From contig NZ_JARPQB010000002.1 in NCBI RefSeq assembly GCF_029478665.1, forward strand, positions 62,001 to 126,000: 64,000 bases of DNA, read 5' to 3'. Within the stretch, counting starts at the first letter, position 1. Each line of letters begins with the position of its first letter. Below the pieces are notes generated by a model, which had not been told where the DNA came from, did not search any database, and saw only the letters and a list, made by a program, of their open reading frames with translations. Below are positions 7,968 through 15,761 of this stretch, piece after piece. The DNA is from Pseudomonas entomophila (lineage in GTDB: Bacteria; Pseudomonadota; Gammaproteobacteria; Pseudomonadales; Pseudomonadaceae). The position numbers and the translations under genes are program-made.

Positions 7968-10115
7968 TCAAGCCTTAGTCTTGCGCCGTCTGATCCACAG
8001 CCAGGCAACACCTGCCAATGCCGCCAACCCCAACGGCAAGACCTGTGCCTTGTACGGTCGCAGCACGTCGCGCGCGGCATCCAGCGCCTCGGTCACATAG
8101 CGCTTGTTGGCCTGGTCGAACCGTGGCGCCTCGCACTGCTTGCCGAAGTCCTCCGCCCATTCGACGAAAGGCCCCTGCTCGACATAGCGCTTGTACAGGG
8201 CACTTTCCTGATCACTGCCGGGCACCCAGCCGGCCGCCGTGCACAGCACCGCGGCGAAGGCCTGGCTGCTATGGGGCAGCTGGTTCGCGGCCTGGTTGGC
8301 CAGGTCGGCGGCGACATAGCGGTAGTGATAGCGCAGGTCGGGCTTGGCTTCGGTTGCCTGCTGACGCTGCAGCTCGCCGGCGCCAATCAACGGCCCCGGT
8401 TGCACTTCGCCGCCTCCCAGGCTGAAGCCGCCGCCCAACCAGGCGTAGTCGGGCGCCATCTCGTAGCCCAATATCTCCATGCCGGACGTGCGCGCCAATG
8501 TCGCCGCGGCATACAGTGCCTCGGCTCGACCGGTGGCCGTCCAGCGCGAGACAGCGTCCTTGCGGTGCTGCACGTAGGCCTTGACGTCGGCTTGCTGTTG
8601 CGGCGTATCGAAATAGGTCGGCGCTTCGTCGTAGCGCCCTTCGCGCAGCAGGCGGCGGCCGAGCAGCTCGCGCAACTGCGTCGCCAGCGGTCGCGGCACG
8701 TAACTGCCCTCCTCGGCCTCGGCGGCCGGCGGCGCGGGTACATGGGCATCGACATACCCCTTGAGCTCATCGAGGGTCAGCACCCGCTCGGCCACGTTCG
8801 CCGCGTCCTGCCAGTAGACCTCCTGGCTTCTGTACAGCTGGTCGAACGCCTGCAGGTAATCGCCGCGCTCCAGGGCCAGGATCGCGCCCTCGCCTTCGAC
8901 CCGGCAGCCGGGTTTCACGCTTTCGTAGTCCCAATCGGGCGTTTGCCGCGAACCCCAGGATTCGTCGCGGGGAAACGCGGCGGCGGCCTTGGCGTAGGCA
9001 GTCGCCGCCTGCGCCTTGTCACCCTCGCGCAAGGCCAGCTTGGCGCGCAGCCACCATGCAAGACCGGTGTCGCCGGCATGGCGCAGATACCCTGCGGCAG
9101 CGGCGAAGTCGCCCTCTTGATAACTCAGCGCAGCCAGCCGGTCGGCATCATCCAGCTTGTCGCCGACACTGGCCTGCAGCAGCCGGGGGAGGCGCTGTTC
9201 TTCAGCCGGCTGCTGCCTGTCGTAGTCCCAGCCGATATGGCTCAGCAGGTAGGCGGTGAGCAGCTTGCGTGCCATGGGTTGCCGCAACAGGGCTTTCAGT
9301 GGCTCGTCCGGCATGGCCACCAGCTCGTCGGCGAGCTGCCTGAGCGAGCTGTAGCCATTGCCCGAGCCCAGCCGGCTCTGGTTGGCATACAGTTGGATGG
9401 CACTGTTCCAATCGCCGGCGAGCTTGGCCAGGCGGGCCTCCTCTCCGAAGCTGGCCACCCCCAGTTCGAGCGGGTCGCTGAAGCCTTCGGCGCTGAATGT
9501 CCGGGCCTGCTGGAAAGCCTGCCGTGCCCGAGCCCGCAACGGCTCGGGTACTGGCTGCGGATCGTCGCCGGCTTCAAGGCTCTGGGCCGCCAGTGCCCGC
9601 CCCAGGGAGTAGGCCGCCCAAGTGCTGCGCAGCTTGCGTTGCTCGGCGGGCAGCGCCAGCACCTTGTTGAAGTACTCCACTGCCTGGGCATTGTCACCGG
9701 TGTCGAACGCCACCGCGCCGGCGATGTACAGGCGCAGTTCGTCCGGCAGGTCGACACCCTGCGCTTCCACCTGCTGCGGATCCTGCAAGGTGCGCAGCCG
9801 CGCGACCTTCTCCCGCAGGTTTTCCGGCAGCTCGCTGGCTTCGACCTGGCTGCGCTGCGCACGGTACGGCCGGTCGTTGTCGTCGCTGTCCCAGTAAGGC
9901 GTCAGGGTGACTTCAGTGGTGGGCTTGAGGCCCGCCAGCGGCTGGCCGAGACGGTTTACTTCGAAAGCGAAATTACCTTCCGGCAGCTCGGCCAATGTCT
10001 GTGCCCGATCCCTGAGCAACTGCATCGGGAAGTCGGGGCCACAGGCCAGCGCCGTGCCGAAGGGTACGCCCAGCGACAGGCACAACAGGTGCCGAGGCCA
10101 GTTACGGGTAGACAT
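7968..10115 (-). CDS. Exported TPR-like protein of unknown function
   Basis: A 715-residue protein with a signal peptide (MSTRNWPRHLLCLSLGVPFGTALA|CGPDF) and a possible C-terminal membrane helix (VLPLGLAALAGVAWLWI) followed by RRRKTKA. The bulk is helical and Ala/Leu-rich, with TPR-like segments such as AVAFDTGDNAQAVEYFNKVL and AALSYQEGDFAAAAGYLRHA, so it is likely periplasmic and membrane tethered. AAGGAG stands 6 bases before the ATG at 10115. The upstream DUF3142 gene ends inside this gene (14-base overlap), which implies translational coupling. No catalytic motif is visible. Confidence 0.75.
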   Translation of the reverse strand: MSTRNWPRHLLCLSLGVPFGTALACGPDFPMQLLRDRAQTLAELPEGNFAFEVNRLGQPLAGLKPTTEVTLTPYWDSDDNDRPYRAQRSQVEASELPENLREKVARLRTLQDPQQVEAQGVDLPDELRLYIAGAVAFDTGDNAQAVEYFNKVLALPAEQRKLRSTWAAYSLGRALAAQSLEAGDDPQPVPEPLRARARQAFQQARTFSAEGFSDPLELGVASFGEEARLAKLAGDWNSAIQLYANQSRLGSGNGYSSLRQLADELVAMPDEPLKALLRQPMARKLLTAYLLSHIGWDYDRQQPAEEQRLPRLLQASVGDKLDDADRLAALSYQEGDFAAAAGYLRHAGDTGLAWWLRAKLALREGDKAQAATAYAKAAAAFPRDESWGSRQTPDWDYESVKPGCRVEGEGAILALERGDYLQAFDQLYRSQEVYWQDAANVAERVLTLDELKGYVDAHVPAPPAAEAEEGSYVPRPLATQLRELLGRRLLREGRYDEAPTYFDTPQQQADVKAYVQHRKDAVSRWTATGRAEALYAAATLARTSGMEILGYEMAPDYAWLGGGFSLGGGEVQPGPLIGAGELQRQQATEAKPDLRYHYRYVAADLANQAANQLPHSSQAFAAVLCTAAGWVPGSDQESALYKRYVEQGPFVEWAEDFGKQCEAPRFDQANKRYVTEALDAARDVLRPYKAQVLPLGLAALAGVAWLWIRRRKTKA

Positions 10116-11301
10116 GCCATGCTCCTTGATCGATTCCTTGGCAACGTGCCCAACCGAGCACGCGCCGGCCCCCAGCCACGACACGCGCGCTGGACTGGCG
10201 GTTGAAGACGAGGTGTTGGGGGGATAGCTGCAAGCGGTAACCGTTGAGCCCGTCCGCGGCGTCGCAAGTGCCGATGTCCAGTGCTACCCGCTCGGGCAGT
10301 GGCAGGTCGAGATTGCCGACGTTGGCCAGGCTGATGTCGTAGAGCCCATCGCGACCAGTCGTTTCGACCTGCCACTGGCTGGCCAGCGCGTCGCCGCGCG
10401 CCACCGCCTTCAGGGTGGTCAGGCTCCAGGCGCGGCGGTCGCCGGGCAACGGCAGGCGAAACCAGATCAGCCCGGCCAGGTGCGCGGGCGGCTGGTTGCG
10501 CAGTTGCCGCCCCAGCTCCAGTAGTTGTTGCGGGTCGGCCAGCAGCTCTCGACGCTCGCCGGCAATATTCAATGGGGCTTCGCTTTCCACCACGGGAGCG
10601 CCACCGGTATCCGGCAGCAGCGCGGTGCCATAGGCGGGCAAGGCGAGGTAGAACGGCTTTTCGCTGACGCGGCTCCATCGTTCGGCCCATTGCCTGGCTT
10701 GTAGTGGGTCGAACAGGCCCCGCCGTGGGTCGCTCACCGCATGCACCTGCAGCACGCTGCTGTCCACGGCCTGTAGCAGCGCAGGCAGCTGCGGGCTGTC
10801 GAGCCAGGCGGGCAATGCGGTGATGCTCAGTTTCAGGCCGGGCGGCAGCTGTTCACGCAGGTTCAAGAGAAAGTCGGTGTAGCCCGGCAGGCGGGCGCTG
10901 CCACTGTCGTGGTCGATTTCGAGCCCGCTCAGGGTCACGCCGACAGCCTGCCAGTCGGCCAGCAGTTGCGCGATCTGGGCACCTGCCGCCTGGTCCAGTG
11001 CCGGGAGTTGGCCGTCCAGGCGCACGACCGCGATCAGCGGCCGGCCATCGGCCTTCAGTTGCTCCAGGTCGACCAGCGCCCTGCTCCACCCGGCCTTGGG
11101 CTGGGCCTGCAGCGCCAGTACCCGCAAGGTCGTGAAATCCGCCCGGCTGTCGGCCAGGGCCTGGGCATGGACAGGCCGCCACTGGCGCTGCCAGATGTAC
11201 AGCTGCTGGTCGAGTGGCGATGCGGGTTCGGGCTGGCAGCCGGCCAAAGCCCCGAGAACGACACAGGCAAACAGGCGGCGCAGGGACGGGGTGACGGGCA
11301 T
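10102..11301 (-). CDS. DUF3142 domain lipoprotein
   Basis: A 399-residue protein beginning MPVTPSLRRLFACVVLGALAGCQPE, with a clear lipobox (LAGC). The body contains GVTLSGLEIDHDSGSARLPGY and PFYLALPAYG, the TIM-barrel-like features of DUF3142 proteins, which are distantly glycoside-hydrolase-like (strand-end Asp and Glu residues are retained). It is the first gene of a minus-strand set with the TPR-like and small lipoprotein genes, suggesting one envelope-associated function. The start at 11301 is preferred because the longer frame would bury the signal sequence. Confidence 0.75.
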   Translation of the reverse strand: MPVTPSLRRLFACVVLGALAGCQPEPASPLDQQLYIWQRQWRPVHAQALADSRADFTTLRVLALQAQPKAGWSRALVDLEQLKADGRPLIAVVRLDGQLPALDQAAGAQIAQLLADWQAVGVTLSGLEIDHDSGSARLPGYTDFLLNLREQLPPGLKLSITALPAWLDSPQLPALLQAVDSSVLQVHAVSDPRRGLFDPLQARQWAERWSRVSEKPFYLALPAYGTALLPDTGGAPVVESEAPLNIAGERRELLADPQQLLELGRQLRNQPPAHLAGLIWFRLPLPGDRRAWSLTTLKAVARGDALASQWQVETTGRDGLYDISLANVGNLDLPLPERVALDIGTCDAADGLNGYRLQLSPQHLVFNRQSSARVVAGGRRVLGWARCQGIDQGAWHVYP

Positions 11302-11433
11302 ACAGTCCTTTGTCTGGCGCGCTCGGGCGCCGTTGCGAGGTGGCGATATTACCTCAATGCGGCACCTCGCGAACACGGCCACGCTGCCGCTGTGCGGCAC
11401 TTCTCGTGGTCGGTGACCTAAGGGCTGCACAGG

Positions 11434-11462
11434 CCTGGACGGGGCGGCCTGCGCCGTCCAGG
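11434..11462. other. 9-bp inverted repeat in the divergent promoter region
   Basis: CCTGGACGG and CCGTCCAGG are separated by 11 bases, between the divergent DUF3142 and acetyltransferase genes. It could be an operator or a leader hairpin of the acetyltransferase transcript. Nothing else is recognisable between 11302 and 11541. Confidence 0.4.
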
Positions 11463-11541
11463 CTCCTTCCACACACCTTGAACATCCCGCCCACTGCGCG
11501 TACAAGACTCCTTGCCCTCCCCACCCCGCAAGGAGCACCGG

Positions 11542-12060
11542 ATGCTGGAGCTGCACACTGATCGGCTGTATCTGCGCCCCCTGGTCGAAACCGATTGGCC
11601 CCTGTTCCTGAGGCTCCATCGCGAGCCCGACACCATGCGCCACGTGTTCGACGACTTGCCGGAAAACGAAGTCCGCCGCGGCTTCGAGCACCGTCTGCCC
11701 ACCTGGACAGTTGAAGCCGATCACTGGCTTTGCCTGGTGATGACCGACAAGGCAACCCAGCAAGGCCTGGGGGTCACCGGCTTGCGCATCCTGCGCCCGG
11801 GCCATGCCGAGGTCGGTTACCTGCTGCTACCGGAACATCAAGGCCAGGGTTTTGGCACCGAGTCCCTGCGGGCGGTGATCGACTACGCCACGGCCGTTGG
11901 CCTCGACACACTGGAATCCACCATCACCGATGGCAACACTGCCTCCTGCCGGGTGATGGACAAATGCGGTTTCACCTTCGAACGCCGGGACCCCGAAGCC
12001 TACCTGCTCGGCGGCACCTGGCGCGACGATCTCATCTACCGCCTCGACCTGCACGGATAG
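11542..12060 (+). CDS. GNAT-family N-acetyltransferase (RimJ/RimL type)
   Basis: A 172-residue protein beginning MLELHTDRLYLRPLVETDWP, the usual opening of RimJ/RimL-like acetyltransferases (Acetyltransf_3). The acetyl-CoA binding motif is seen in EVGYLLLPEHQGQGFGTES (QGQGFG), followed by NTASCRVMDKCGFTFE, the conserved C-terminal N-x(2-4)-S-x(3)-EK-GF region. It would transfer acetyl from acetyl-CoA to an amine, either a protein N-terminus or a small molecule. AAGGAG lies 6 bases before the ATG. It is 3 bases upstream of the GSCFA gene, so the two are co-transcribed. Confidence 0.85.
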   Translation: MLELHTDRLYLRPLVETDWPLFLRLHREPDTMRHVFDDLPENEVRRGFEHRLPTWTVEADHWLCLVMTDKATQQGLGVTGLRILRPGHAEVGYLLLPEHQGQGFGTESLRAVIDYATAVGLDTLESTITDGNTASCRVMDKCGFTFERRDPEAYLLGGTWRDDLIYRLDLHG

Positions 12061-12063
12061 CCC

Positions 12064-13098
12064 ATGAACCCCTATCAATGCCTACCGCCGCGCGCTTTCT
12101 GGCGCACGGCGGTCGCCGCCAGGCCCGCCGAGCAGATCGGCGAGCTGTGGTCGCCCGCGTTCGCGATCGACGCCAAGGACGCCATCGTCACCGCCGGTTC
12201 CTGTTTCGCCCAGCACATCGGCCGCGCCCTGGTGGCGCGCGGGATGAACTGGCTCGACGCCGAGCCGGCCCCGGTCGACATGCCCGAAGACGCACGCAAG
12301 GCGTGCCAGTACGGGGTGTTCTCGTTCCGTACCGGCAACCTGTATACCCCGGCAATGCTGCGCCAGTGGCTGGCGTGGGCCCTGGGCACGCAACCACCGT
12401 CACGCGAAACCTGGCAACACGAGGGGCGCTTCTTCGACCCGTTCCGCCCAGCGCTGGAAACGTGCGGTTTTGACAGTGAACAGGCGCTGTTCGATTCGCG
12501 GGAAGAAACCCTGGCGGCGATCCGCCTGTCCGTGCGCCGGGCCAAGGTGTTCGTCTTCACCCTGGGGCTGACGGAAGCCTGGGTCAATCGCGAGACCGGC
12601 GTCGTGTACCCGGTGTGCCCGGGCACCGTGCGGGGCGAATTCGATCCTCGGTTACATGAATTTCGCAATTTCGGCTTCAACGACACCTGCCAGGCCATGA
12701 TCGACGCCATCGCGCTGATGCGCACGGTAAACCCCGCGCTGCGCCTGCTGCTCACTGTCTCGCCGGTGCCACTGACCGCCAGTGCCACCGGCGAGCACGT
12801 GCTCAGCGCCACCACCTACTCCAAGTCGGTGCTGCGCGCCGTGGCCGGCCAGCTTTGCCAGGACTTGCCACAGGTGGACTACTTCCCGTCCTACGAAATC
12901 ATCACCGGCACGCCGTTCAAGGGCGCCTTCTACCAACCCAACCAGCGCGAAGTGACGCCTGAAGGCGTGGCTTTCGTGATGCGCCAGTTCTTTGCCGGCC
13001 TCGATGCCGAGCCTGCGTCACCGGCACCTGCGACAACCCCTTCCCTGGCCAGCGAGGACCTTGTCTGTGAAGACGCCATTCTCGACTACTACGCCTAG
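12064..13098 (+). CDS. GSCFA domain protein
   Basis: A 344-residue protein carrying the family-defining Gly-Ser-Cys-Phe-Ala string at about residues 43-47 (TAGSCFAQHIGRAL), with the later conserved segments FTLGLTEAW and LLTVSPVPL. GSCFA proteins (PF08885) are SGNH-hydrolase-like and are predicted to act on acylated or glycan substrates, but few are characterised. It follows the acetyltransferase by 3 bases and overlaps the next gene by 32 bases, making an acyl-handling trio. The C-terminal tail is Ala/Pro-rich and probably disordered. Confidence 0.85.
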   Translation: MNPYQCLPPRAFWRTAVAARPAEQIGELWSPAFAIDAKDAIVTAGSCFAQHIGRALVARGMNWLDAEPAPVDMPEDARKACQYGVFSFRTGNLYTPAMLRQWLAWALGTQPPSRETWQHEGRFFDPFRPALETCGFDSEQALFDSREETLAAIRLSVRRAKVFVFTLGLTEAWVNRETGVVYPVCPGTVRGEFDPRLHEFRNFGFNDTCQAMIDAIALMRTVNPALRLLLTVSPVPLTASATGEHVLSATTYSKSVLRAVAGQLCQDLPQVDYFPSYEIITGTPFKGAFYQPNQREVTPEGVAFVMRQFFAGLDAEPASPAPATTPSLASEDLVCEDAILDYYA

Positions 13099-13789
13099 CT
13101 TCCTGCTGTTGGGCGACTCACATGTCGGTGTCGTCGGCCAGGCCGCCAAGGCGCGGCAACTGCCGTTCAGCGGTGGGCCGCTGGGCGCCGGGCGGGATTT
13201 CGGGGTGGACTTCTTCAGCCTGGCGCCGGACGACGTGGTGTTCCGCGACGCCGGACTCGAGCGGCTTTACCGCCAGGCCCTCGCCCAGCTCGATATCCCC
13301 AGCCTCGGCAAGATTCCCGGCCCGCTGGTCAGCAGCATCGGCTTGAGCCTGCATTACCTGGCCACCCGGCAGAACTGGCTGTGCTATCAGGGCCAGGATG
13401 GCGAGTTCGACCCCGGGTTTCTCGAAGGTCCCTTGTTTGCCACGGTCATCGACACACTGTCGCGCCCTGCCCTGGCGTTCTATGAGCAGGCGCTTGGCCT
13501 GGGCCTGAAGGTGTACGCCGTGCTGCCGCCGCAGCGGGTGCCGCCGATGGCTGATGCCCGGGTGTTCATGGCGGCCCAGGCGCTGCTGATCGAGCGCCTG
13601 ACGGCCCTGGGTGTCGAGCTGGTCGATGTGCGTGCCTTGGCGAACGACGACCAGGGCCTGCAGCGCGCCGAGTTCTGTGAGGTCGACGACCCGTTGCATG
13701 GCAACCTGGCGTTTGGCGAGCTGGTGCTGGGGCAGTTGCTGCGTCAAGTGCTTTCGAAGGATCCGGCTTTGGCGTTGCAGCGCCCATGA
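13067..13789 (+). CDS. SGNH-like hydrolase domain protein
   Basis: About 240 residues from a GTG start at 13067 (MKTPFSTTTPSFLLLGDSHVG). The GDSH block I is the typical SGNH/GDSL nucleophile motif, and the late DDPLHGN has the catalytic Asp-x-x-His arrangement. Its pairing and 32-base overlap with the GSCFA gene suggest the two act together, possibly on a cell-surface or carbohydrate acyl group. An earlier in-frame start at 12992 is possible but would extend the overlap without added homology. The substrate is unknown. Confidence 0.7.
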   Translation: MKTPFSTTTPSFLLLGDSHVGVVGQAAKARQLPFSGGPLGAGRDFGVDFFSLAPDDVVFRDAGLERLYRQALAQLDIPSLGKIPGPLVSSIGLSLHYLATRQNWLCYQGQDGEFDPGFLEGPLFATVIDTLSRPALAFYEQALGLGLKVYAVLPPQRVPPMADARVFMAAQALLIERLTALGVELVDVRALANDDQGLQRAEFCEVDDPLHGNLAFGELVLGQLLRQVLSKDPALALQRP

Positions 13790-14223
13790 GACCGCGCGCG
13801 GCGCATCGCGGATAAATCCGCTCCTACATTTCGCCTGCCCGTAGGAGCGGATTCATCCGCGATGCGCCGCACCGGCGGCGCTCGATCTCCAGGACGCGAC
13901 AAGACCACCGCCAGACACCCGCCCGCCAACACGCTTGTAGGAGCGGATTCATCCGCGATGCGCCGCACCGGCGGCGCTCGATCTCCAGAACGCGACAAGG
14001 CCACCGCCAGCCCCCGTCCGCCAACACGCCCGTAGGAGCGGATTCATCCGCGATGCGCCGCACCGGCGGCGCTCGATCTCCAGAACACGACAAGGCCACC
14101 GCCAGACACCCGTCCGCCAACACGCCCGTAGGAGCGGATTCATCCGCGATGCGCCGCACCGGCGGCGCTCGATCTCCAGAACGCGACAAGACCACCGCCA
14201 GCCCCCCGCCCACCAATACCCAA
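13790..14223. repeat. Four-copy tandem REP array
   Basis: The motif beginning GTAGGAGCGGATTCATCCGC recurs at 13841, 13937, 14032 and 14128, a period of 95-96 bases. Each copy carries the palindrome GCGCCGCACCGGCGGCGC and a less conserved C-rich spacer (CACCGCCAG...). An oppositely oriented copy lies at about 13797-13837. The array fills the whole gap between the convergent SGNH and TauD genes. It may act as a bidirectional transcription barrier. Confidence 0.92.
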
Positions 14224-15093
14224 TCAAGCTCGCGGTCGCCCCCCAAGAATCGTCACCCGCTCCCCATACCGCGAATGCGGAAAATAATCCCAAACCGCAT
14301 GGTGCTGGGTGCACCGGTTGTCCCAGAACACCAGGGTGCCCGGCGCCCAGCGCACCCGGCAGCTCAACACCGGTTCACGCGCCACCAGGTCGAACAGCAT
14401 ATTCAACAGCACCTGATTCTCGCCAGCCGACAACTGCACGATATGCGAGGTGAACCCCGAGTTGACGAACAACGACGGCCGCCCGGTCTCGGGATGACGC
14501 ACCACCACCGGATGCTCGGTCTTGGGCAGGCCGGGTGGCGGCGTATAACCCTTCCAGGGAATCTCGCCGTCATGAATCGCCGTCAGCGTCCCGAGAAACG
14601 CCTGCATCGCCGGCGACAGCATCTCCAGCGCCAGGTGCATGCTGGCAAACAAGGTGTCCCCACCTGTACCAATGGCCGGGGTTTCCTTCACATACAGCAT
14701 CGACCCCATGGACGGCTCCAGGTCTGCGGTGCCGTCGGTGTGCCAGGTCTCACCGGCGACAAAGCGCGATTGAGCGTTGGCACGGATCACCACCAGCTCG
14801 GGGTCGTCGCCGTCGATGTCATCCAGCGGCAAGGCCCGCAATTCACCGAACAGGCGCCCGAAGGCCTTGTGCTGCTCGACGTCGAGGTGCTGATCACGGA
14901 ACACCAGCACGTGGTTCTCCAGGAAGGCCCGGCGAATCTCTGCCAGTTGCGCCGCTGCCAGGGGGCGCGACAGGTCGACCCCGCCGATTTCGGCGCCGAT
15001 GACCGGCGTGAGCCGGTCCACGCTGATGCTGCGGTACGGCGCACGCTGGGCGCCGGCGATGCGTTCGATGGCCTTCAGTGCCTGTTGATCCAT
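14224..15093 (-). CDS. TauD/TfdA-family Fe(II)/2-oxoglutarate dioxygenase
   Basis: A 289-residue protein. The iron triad is visible: His118 and Asp120 in WHTDG, and His264 in the WDNRCTQH segment. A later Arg in RYGERVTILGG would bind 2-oxoglutarate. It catalyses O2-dependent hydroxylation with decarboxylation of 2-oxoglutarate to succinate. As the last gene of the NRPS operon, overlapping the upstream gene by 19 bases, it most likely hydroxylates an amino acid or the peptide product rather than taurine. In the detoxin/rimosamide family a TauD-type enzyme accompanies a Pro-incorporating NRPS-PKS, so proline hydroxylation is a fair guess. Start: ATG 15093 behind GGAGG; the in-frame upstream extension lies inside the neighbour. 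Confidence 0.85.
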   Translation of the reverse strand: MDQQALKAIERIAGAQRAPYRSISVDRLTPVIGAEIGGVDLSRPLAAAQLAEIRRAFLENHVLVFRDQHLDVEQHKAFGRLFGELRALPLDDIDGDDPELVVIRANAQSRFVAGETWHTDGTADLEPSMGSMLYVKETPAIGTGGDTLFASMHLALEMLSPAMQAFLGTLTAIHDGEIPWKGYTPPPGLPKTEHPVVVRHPETGRPSLFVNSGFTSHIVQLSAGENQVLLNMLFDLVAREPVLSCRVRWAPGTLVFWDNRCTQHHAVWDYFPHSRYGERVTILGGRPRA

Positions 15094-15761
15094 ACGTTCC
15101 TCCCTGATTCGTGTTGGTTGGCCAAGTGTTGCAACCCAGCCGCCAGTTGTTCGCGCACCGCGGCGTGCCTTGCCATGGAGTGCGCCATGGAGTCCGCGCA
15201 GGCCCAGATGCAAACCCTCGCCAAGGCGCCAACGACACTGGCACAGGCCTGTTCGTCCTCGCTGGCGTAGGCGCGGGCGGCGATCATGCTGCTGGCCGTC
15301 GCGTTGGCCGTGGCGAACGCCTGGGCGTTGGCGTCGGTGCTCAGTTGCGCGTAATGCCGGGCGAAGGCCTCGGCGTCGCCGAACTGCCCGGCGATCATCG
15401 CCTGGTTGGACGGTGCCAGGCCGTAGTCCAGGGCGCTGTCATAGGCCTGGGCATAGGCCGAATCGAAGGCGTAGGCCCGACGAAACACCGCCAGCAGCAC
15501 CGGCCCGAGCGCGATCCGCCATTCACCGACCCGCCCACGCAAGCCCAGGCTCGCGCGTTGATGCAGGCGCCGCAATGTGGTCACGGCGTGGTCATGTTCG
15601 GGCAGCGCCCGGGCGAGCAACGGCAGCACCACCTCGGCTTGCCAGCAATGCAGCAGCCGCCAGTGCGCCTGGCAGTCAGACTGCTGGGGCAAGGGGCCGG
15701 TTTCCAGCACACGCAGCAGCGGGCCCTGCCACGCGGGCACCTTTGCATGCTCACGCGCCAT
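15075..15761 (-). CDS. Unrecognised Ala-rich protein embedded in the NRPS operon
   Basis: A 228-residue protein starting MAREHAKVPAWQGPL behind GAGGAGG. It overlaps the NRPS-PKS gene by 11 bases at its start and the TauD gene by 19 bases at its end, so it is surely co-translated with both. The composition is Ala-rich and strongly helical. Several Ala-Tyr pairs (RRAYAFDSAYAQAYDSA) and helical heptads can be seen, but there is no signal peptide, no metal-binding cluster and no catalytic motif I can name. Position implies a role in making, moving or resisting the NRPS product, for example an immunity or accessory tailoring protein. I do not recognise the family. Confidence 0.75.
   Translation of the reverse strand: MAREHAKVPAWQGPLLRVLETGPLPQQSDCQAHWRLLHCWQAEVVLPLLARALPEHDHAVTTLRRLHQRASLGLRGRVGEWRIALGPVLLAVFRRAYAFDSAYAQAYDSALDYGLAPSNQAMIAGQFGDAEAFARHYAQLSTDANAQAFATANATASSMIAARAYASEDEQACASVVGALARVCIWACADSMAHSMARHAAVREQLAAGLQHLANQHESGRNVWINRH

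Noticed and set aside
8271-10205. 644-codon plus-strand frame
   Set aside because: A shadow of the exported TPR-like gene, low-complexity composition typical of antisense high-GC frames.
14224-15093. Taurine utilisation (tauD proper)
   Set aside because: No TauABC transporter or sulphonate genes adjoin it, and it overlaps the NRPS operon.
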